Shown here one piece after another: positions 6,649 to 9,565 of a stretch of 9,565 nucleotides of DNA (position 1 is the first letter of the stretch; each line of letters starts with the position of its first letter). Source of the stretch: Salmonirosea sp038204185 (GTDB lineage: Bacteria; Bacteroidota; Bacteroidia; Cytophagales; Spirosomataceae); contig JBBRDE010000223.1 in the NCBI GenBank assembly GCA_038204185.1, forward strand, positions 1 to 9,565. The letters are read 5' to 3'. The notes below the pieces were generated by a model. That model worked only from the letters and a program-made list of their open reading frames with translations. It ran no database searches and was not told the DNA's origin. The position numbers and the translations under genes are program-made.

Positions 6649-7056
6649 TCATAAGTAAGCCTGAAAATGTTGTTTTAAAATTTCAGTCATCAATTCTTTG
6701 CTTAACGGTTTGGACTCAAAGCCCGTTACTTCTTGAATTTCCTTTGACCTTTTTATGTCATCTGGATTGGCCGATGTGCTCAAAATCATAATAACTACTT
6801 TTGCTTTTTGTACTTCACCTAAATGTTTATATTGTTCTAAAAATTCCCAACCATTCATTTTGGGCATATTGATGTCTAAAAATATGAGGTCGGGTGGAAT
6901 TTGATTTTCTTTTTTAAGATAATTCAATGCTTCAATTCCATTTCCAACCGTATCAATGTGATTGGCAATACCCATTTCACTGATGATAAGTTGATGATAG
7001 TAGTTGTCATCAAGATCGTCGTCAATCAATAAAATACAATTCAGTTTTCTTTTCAT
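6649..7056 (-). CDS. single-domain response regulator, Rcp1-like
   Basis: The 135-residue product is one receiver domain with no output domain. The acidic pocket is LIDDDLDD (Asp12-Asp14), the phospho-acceptor is Asp61 in FLDINMPKMNGWEFL, the switch Ser/Thr is in ILSTSAN (Ser93 region), and the conserved Lys116-Pro117 is in ESKPLSK. MNGWEFL and the HQLIISE segment fit the Rcp1-type stand-alone receivers common in Bacteroidota and Cyanobacteria. It should receive phosphate from the histidine kinase encoded 12 bp upstream and pass the signal by protein contact or phosphorelay, since it cannot bind DNA by itself. It is the last gene of the STAS-like/kinase/receiver operon. The upstream sequence is A/T-rich with no clear Shine-Dalgarno site, normal for this phylum. 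Confidence 0.9.
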   Translation of the reverse strand: MKRKLNCILLIDDDLDDNYYHQLIISEMGIANHIDTVGNGIEALNYLKKENQIPPDLIFLDINMPKMNGWEFLEQYKHLGEVQKAKVVIMILSTSANPDDIKRSKEIQEVTGFESKPLSKELMTEILKQHFQAYL

Positions 7057-7068
7057 AATATATTTGTA

Positions 7069-9267
7069 TCAAATTTTTGGTATCGTAAAATAAAAAGTGC
7101 TTCCTGTTCCGAATTCTGATTCGACCCATATTTCCCCACCATGTAGTTCAATAATTTTTTTGCATAATGAAAGCCCTATGCCTGTACCTGCATACTCGAA
7201 ACGGGTATGCAGTCGTTGAAAAATGATAAATATTCTATTATAATATTCTTTTTCTATTCCAATTCCATTATCTTTTATCATGAAAAGGAATTCTTTGCCT
7301 GTGTCAGAGGCTGAAATATTTATAACGGGAGAAATGTTTTGTTTTTTGAATTTAATTGCATTGAGTATAAGGTTTTGAAAAACTGATTTTAAATCATAGC
7401 AATTTATAACGGGCAATTTTTCGATCTCAATTACTACCCCGCTTTCTTCAATGATTGCTGCCAGATCGACTAGAATTTCATGCACTAATTTGTTGCAATC
7501 CGTTACTCGCATCGCCATGTCTTTCCCTATTCTGGAATATTCAAGCAAGTCAAAGATAAGCTTTGACATACGGATTGCTCCTCCGCTTATCAAGTCTACG
7601 TACTTAATAATTTCTTTGTCGGGATGATTATCTAGTTTTCGGGCCAATAAATTTGAGAAATTGGCAATGCTCCTAAGTGGTTCCTGCAAGTCGTGAGAAG
7701 CCGCATAGGCAAATTGCTCTATCTCTTTGTTTTTTCTTTCTAATTCAATCGTGTATTGAAGTAGTTTATGCTCCGCTTTGTGCTGCTCAGTAATATCCTG
7801 CGCAGTGCCAACCATCCTGATGACTTCCCCACTGGCATCAAGTATTATTTTGCCTATTCCCTGTATGACTTTTCTATTGTCATCAGGTAAAAAAAGCGTA
7901 TAGATAGCCGGATCATTTTTATATTCCAGGGTGTTGTTTTGTGAATAGGACTGTAAAGCATCCTCCATGTGCTTTTTCATACGTGCTTTTGTCCGTTCCG
8001 AATCCTCGGGCAGCATACGCTCCAATGCTTTTTCAAAACTGATATCAAATCGTTCAGCGCCGTATCCATAAATGTTATACATCTCATTCGACCATTGTAC
8101 TTTGTTAGTCGCCATATCCAACTCCCAGTTTCCTATTTTTGCTAATCGTTGTGCATCGTTGAGTTTTTCTTCACTTAGTTTTAATTCGTGTATATGGAAT
8201 TCGAGCTCTTCAGCCATGGTATTTAAGCCGACAGCAATGGCATCTAATTCATCACCTGCTTCACTTAATTTTATTTTTTCTGAAAAATCCAATTGGGTGA
8301 TTTTTATCAGAGCATCCAGTATACTGGCAATTCTTTTTTCATTTTCCTGAATAAAATTTGTTTTTGATTCTAAATCCTGATTGGCTTGTATTCGTTCTTG
8401 AATGGTATTAGAAAGCTCTGCGGTCATATCGTTAAACGAATTTGCCAGAACACCAATTTCGTCTTTTGAATATACCTCTGCTTTTACATTAAAATCTCTG
8501 TCAGAAATACTTTTTGAAACTTTCATGATTTCTTTCAACCCTTTTGATATTCCTCTCTCAATAAAAAAAGTAAGTATCAGTCCGCTGAACCCAACTGTCA
8601 ATACTATGACAAGCAATAACGTCAGTATAATGTTTTCGAACCAGCGGGCACCTTCTCCCAGCGTGTAAGAAAATTCATTTTCCAGTATAGTAAGTTTCTG
8701 ATTGATAAGCTCTATTTCCTTAATAATGTCATCCAATTTATTTTGGGATGGGACAGGTGAATTTATTTCTGAATGTAGTTTTCTGGCAATGGGTACTAAC
8801 CTGGCAATAACAGAATCTGCTTCTGTCCAGATATGTATTGACTTCTGAATATAAGAGATATTGTTAAATCTTCTAAACAATTTGATCATTCCATCAATAT
8901 CGTCAGGGTGGTTATGTCCTTCAATAAGTCCCTGCCGGGCAACTTCTAAATCAGGATTATTCTTCTTTAACTCCAACAATGCCTTGTGGTCGCCCAAAGG
9001 TACCTTCATGAAATTATAAAAGGCTTGTTCATCCCCCTCATTATGGGATTGGGAATATTGTTGCAAATGATAAATGGCATCTTTTTGTGATTTTGACCAT
9101 AATCCTTCTGCACCTACAAAAGCCCTTACGGAGGAAAGGGTATGAACAGCAAAATAAAGTGTTCCGATTTCAACAGCAATAAGAACAGCCATGATACTTA
9201 CCACCGAATACAACTTCCTGGCAATAGAAAGATTTTTGAACCAACTGAAAATTAAAAAATTTGTCAT
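7069..9267 (-). CDS. membrane sensor histidine kinase with HAMP and PAS domains
   Basis: The 732-residue product has two membrane helices (about 19-41 and 212-235) that bracket a helical periplasmic sensor region of about 170 residues. That region includes FMKVPLGDHKALLEL and SIHIWTEADSVIARL, which I recall from a widespread all-helical kinase sensor whose ligand I do not know. A HAMP domain follows (about 236-290), then a second HAMP-like stretch (about 320-362: DFSEKIKL...GDELDAIAVGLNTMAEEL), and a PAS/PAC domain (about 372-495, AKIGNWELD ... MVGTAQDITEQ). The HisKA domain has H-box YAASHDLQEPLRS with His525. The ATPase domain shows the N-box FQNLILNAIKF (630-640), G1 DNGIGI (666-671) and G2 GTGIGLSL (694-701), so it looks active. 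No receiver is fused; the partner is encoded 12 bp downstream. The start is supported by the TM helix close after it and the 13-bp gap to the gene upstream. Confidence 0.92.
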   Translation of the reverse strand: MTNFLIFSWFKNLSIARKLYSVVSIMAVLIAVEIGTLYFAVHTLSSVRAFVGAEGLWSKSQKDAIYHLQQYSQSHNEGDEQAFYNFMKVPLGDHKALLELKKNNPDLEVARQGLIEGHNHPDDIDGMIKLFRRFNNISYIQKSIHIWTEADSVIARLVPIARKLHSEINSPVPSQNKLDDIIKEIELINQKLTILENEFSYTLGEGARWFENIILTLLLVIVLTVGFSGLILTFFIERGISKGLKEIMKVSKSISDRDFNVKAEVYSKDEIGVLANSFNDMTAELSNTIQERIQANQDLESKTNFIQENEKRIASILDALIKITQLDFSEKIKLSEAGDELDAIAVGLNTMAEELEFHIHELKLSEEKLNDAQRLAKIGNWELDMATNKVQWSNEMYNIYGYGAERFDISFEKALERMLPEDSERTKARMKKHMEDALQSYSQNNTLEYKNDPAIYTLFLPDDNRKVIQGIGKIILDASGEVIRMVGTAQDITEQHKAEHKLLQYTIELERKNKEIEQFAYAASHDLQEPLRSIANFSNLLARKLDNHPDKEIIKYVDLISGGAIRMSKLIFDLLEYSRIGKDMAMRVTDCNKLVHEILVDLAAIIEESGVVIEIEKLPVINCYDLKSVFQNLILNAIKFKKQNISPVINISASDTGKEFLFMIKDNGIGIEKEYYNRIFIIFQRLHTRFEYAGTGIGLSLCKKIIELHGGEIWVESEFGTGSTFYFTIPKI

Positions 9268-9280
9268 GGTTAATATAATG

Positions 9281-9565
9281 TTATAAATATTGCATTAACC
9301 ATTCTTTCGCTTCGGTTTCGTCGTTAAACATTTTTACTGGATACGGTTGTTTCTTAATGCTAAAAAATAGATTTGCAGCCATTTTTCCTACTGCCGATCG
9401 GGAAATTATGGCCACTGCTTTTGCAATTTCCGGTATTACTTCGGCCACATAGTCACGCATTTCTTTATTAGCAGGAGACGAATCCGTGCTGTCAGAAAGC
9501 AGGCAAATTTTTTTTCCGCCTGTTATCTTTCTAAATTCCTCCATCGTCTTTTTTGCTTCTTCTAC
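9281..9565 (-). CDS. SpoIIAA/STAS-like small protein, 5' end beyond right edge
   Basis: The minus-strand frame is open from the right edge to a TAA at 9281-9283, leaving 94 residues. The ATG at 9542-9544 is probably internal: the seven codons before it (VEEAKKT) continue the same helix, and relatives are usually about 120-130 residues long. The visible part has the alternating strand/helix pattern of the STAS/SpoIIAA-like fold: GGKKICLLSDST, then the helix NKEMRDYVAEVIPEIA, then KAVAIISRSAVGKMAANLFFSI, and the end VKMFNDETEAKEWLMQYL. I recall this ending from Bacteroidota proteins annotated as STAS/SEC14 domain proteins (DUF7793-like). With a histidine kinase 13 bp downstream it may act as a regulatory partner, but this is inference. 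A Ser/Thr cluster (DSTDSS) near the position of the phosphorylated serine in anti-sigma antagonists is notable. Confidence 0.65.
   Translation of the reverse strand, partial: VEEAKKTMEEFRKITGGKKICLLSDSTDSSPANKEMRDYVAEVIPEIAKAVAIISRSAVGKMAANLFFSIKKQPYPVKMFNDETEAKEWLMQYL

Overview
The window looks like chromosomal DNA from a member of the Bacteroidota, probably a Cytophagales-type environmental bacterium. The reasons are a PycTM/DUF5706-type membrane protein with the wording typical of that phylum, a DUF2490 outer-membrane protein, cysteine-lipoproteins with relaxed lipoboxes, weak or absent Shine-Dalgarno sequences, and a PAS histidine kinase paired with an Rcp1-type receiver. The assignment to phylum is inference from family knowledge; no rRNA or marker gene is present.

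Left part (1-6343, moderately GC-rich). It starts with the N-terminal 158 residues of a PycTM-domain (Pycsar-effector-like) membrane protein running off the left edge. Its upstream neighbour on the same strand is a 539-residue secreted alpha-helical toroid protein that resembles six-hairpin glycosidases. After a divergent intergenic region of about 430 bp comes a plus-strand phytanoyl-CoA dioxygenase-family Fe(II)/2-oxoglutarate oxygenase. It is convergent with a DUF2490 outer-membrane protein, and an 8-bp inverted repeat lies between the two stop codons. Then come a minus-strand alpha/beta-hydrolase lipoprotein and, divergently, an FKBP-type peptidyl-prolyl isomerase lipoprotein. These genes look like unlinked cell-envelope and metabolic functions, not one pathway.

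Middle (6344-6648). This gap has no convincing gene but is rich in structure: a perfect hairpin just after the FKBP stop, directly abutting a long-range 9-bp perfect inverted repeat that encloses another 8-bp hairpin, then a good intrinsic terminator on the plus strand and a weaker hairpin facing the kinase operon.

Right part (6649-9565, visibly AT-rich). A minus-strand operon runs inward from the right edge: a SpoIIAA/STAS-like small protein (its 5' end is outside the window), a 732-residue membrane histidine kinase, and a single-domain response regulator, with gaps of only 13 and 12 bp. The receiver lacks an output domain, so the module probably signals by protein-protein interaction or phosphorelay. 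The change in base composition at about 6640 suggests this operon has a different history from its neighbours.

The most interesting items are the stand-alone PycTM-like protein at the left edge, the nested palindromic element after the FKBP gene, and the compact AT-rich STAS-kinase-receiver operon. I saw no CRISPR array, transposase, tRNA or rRNA gene.
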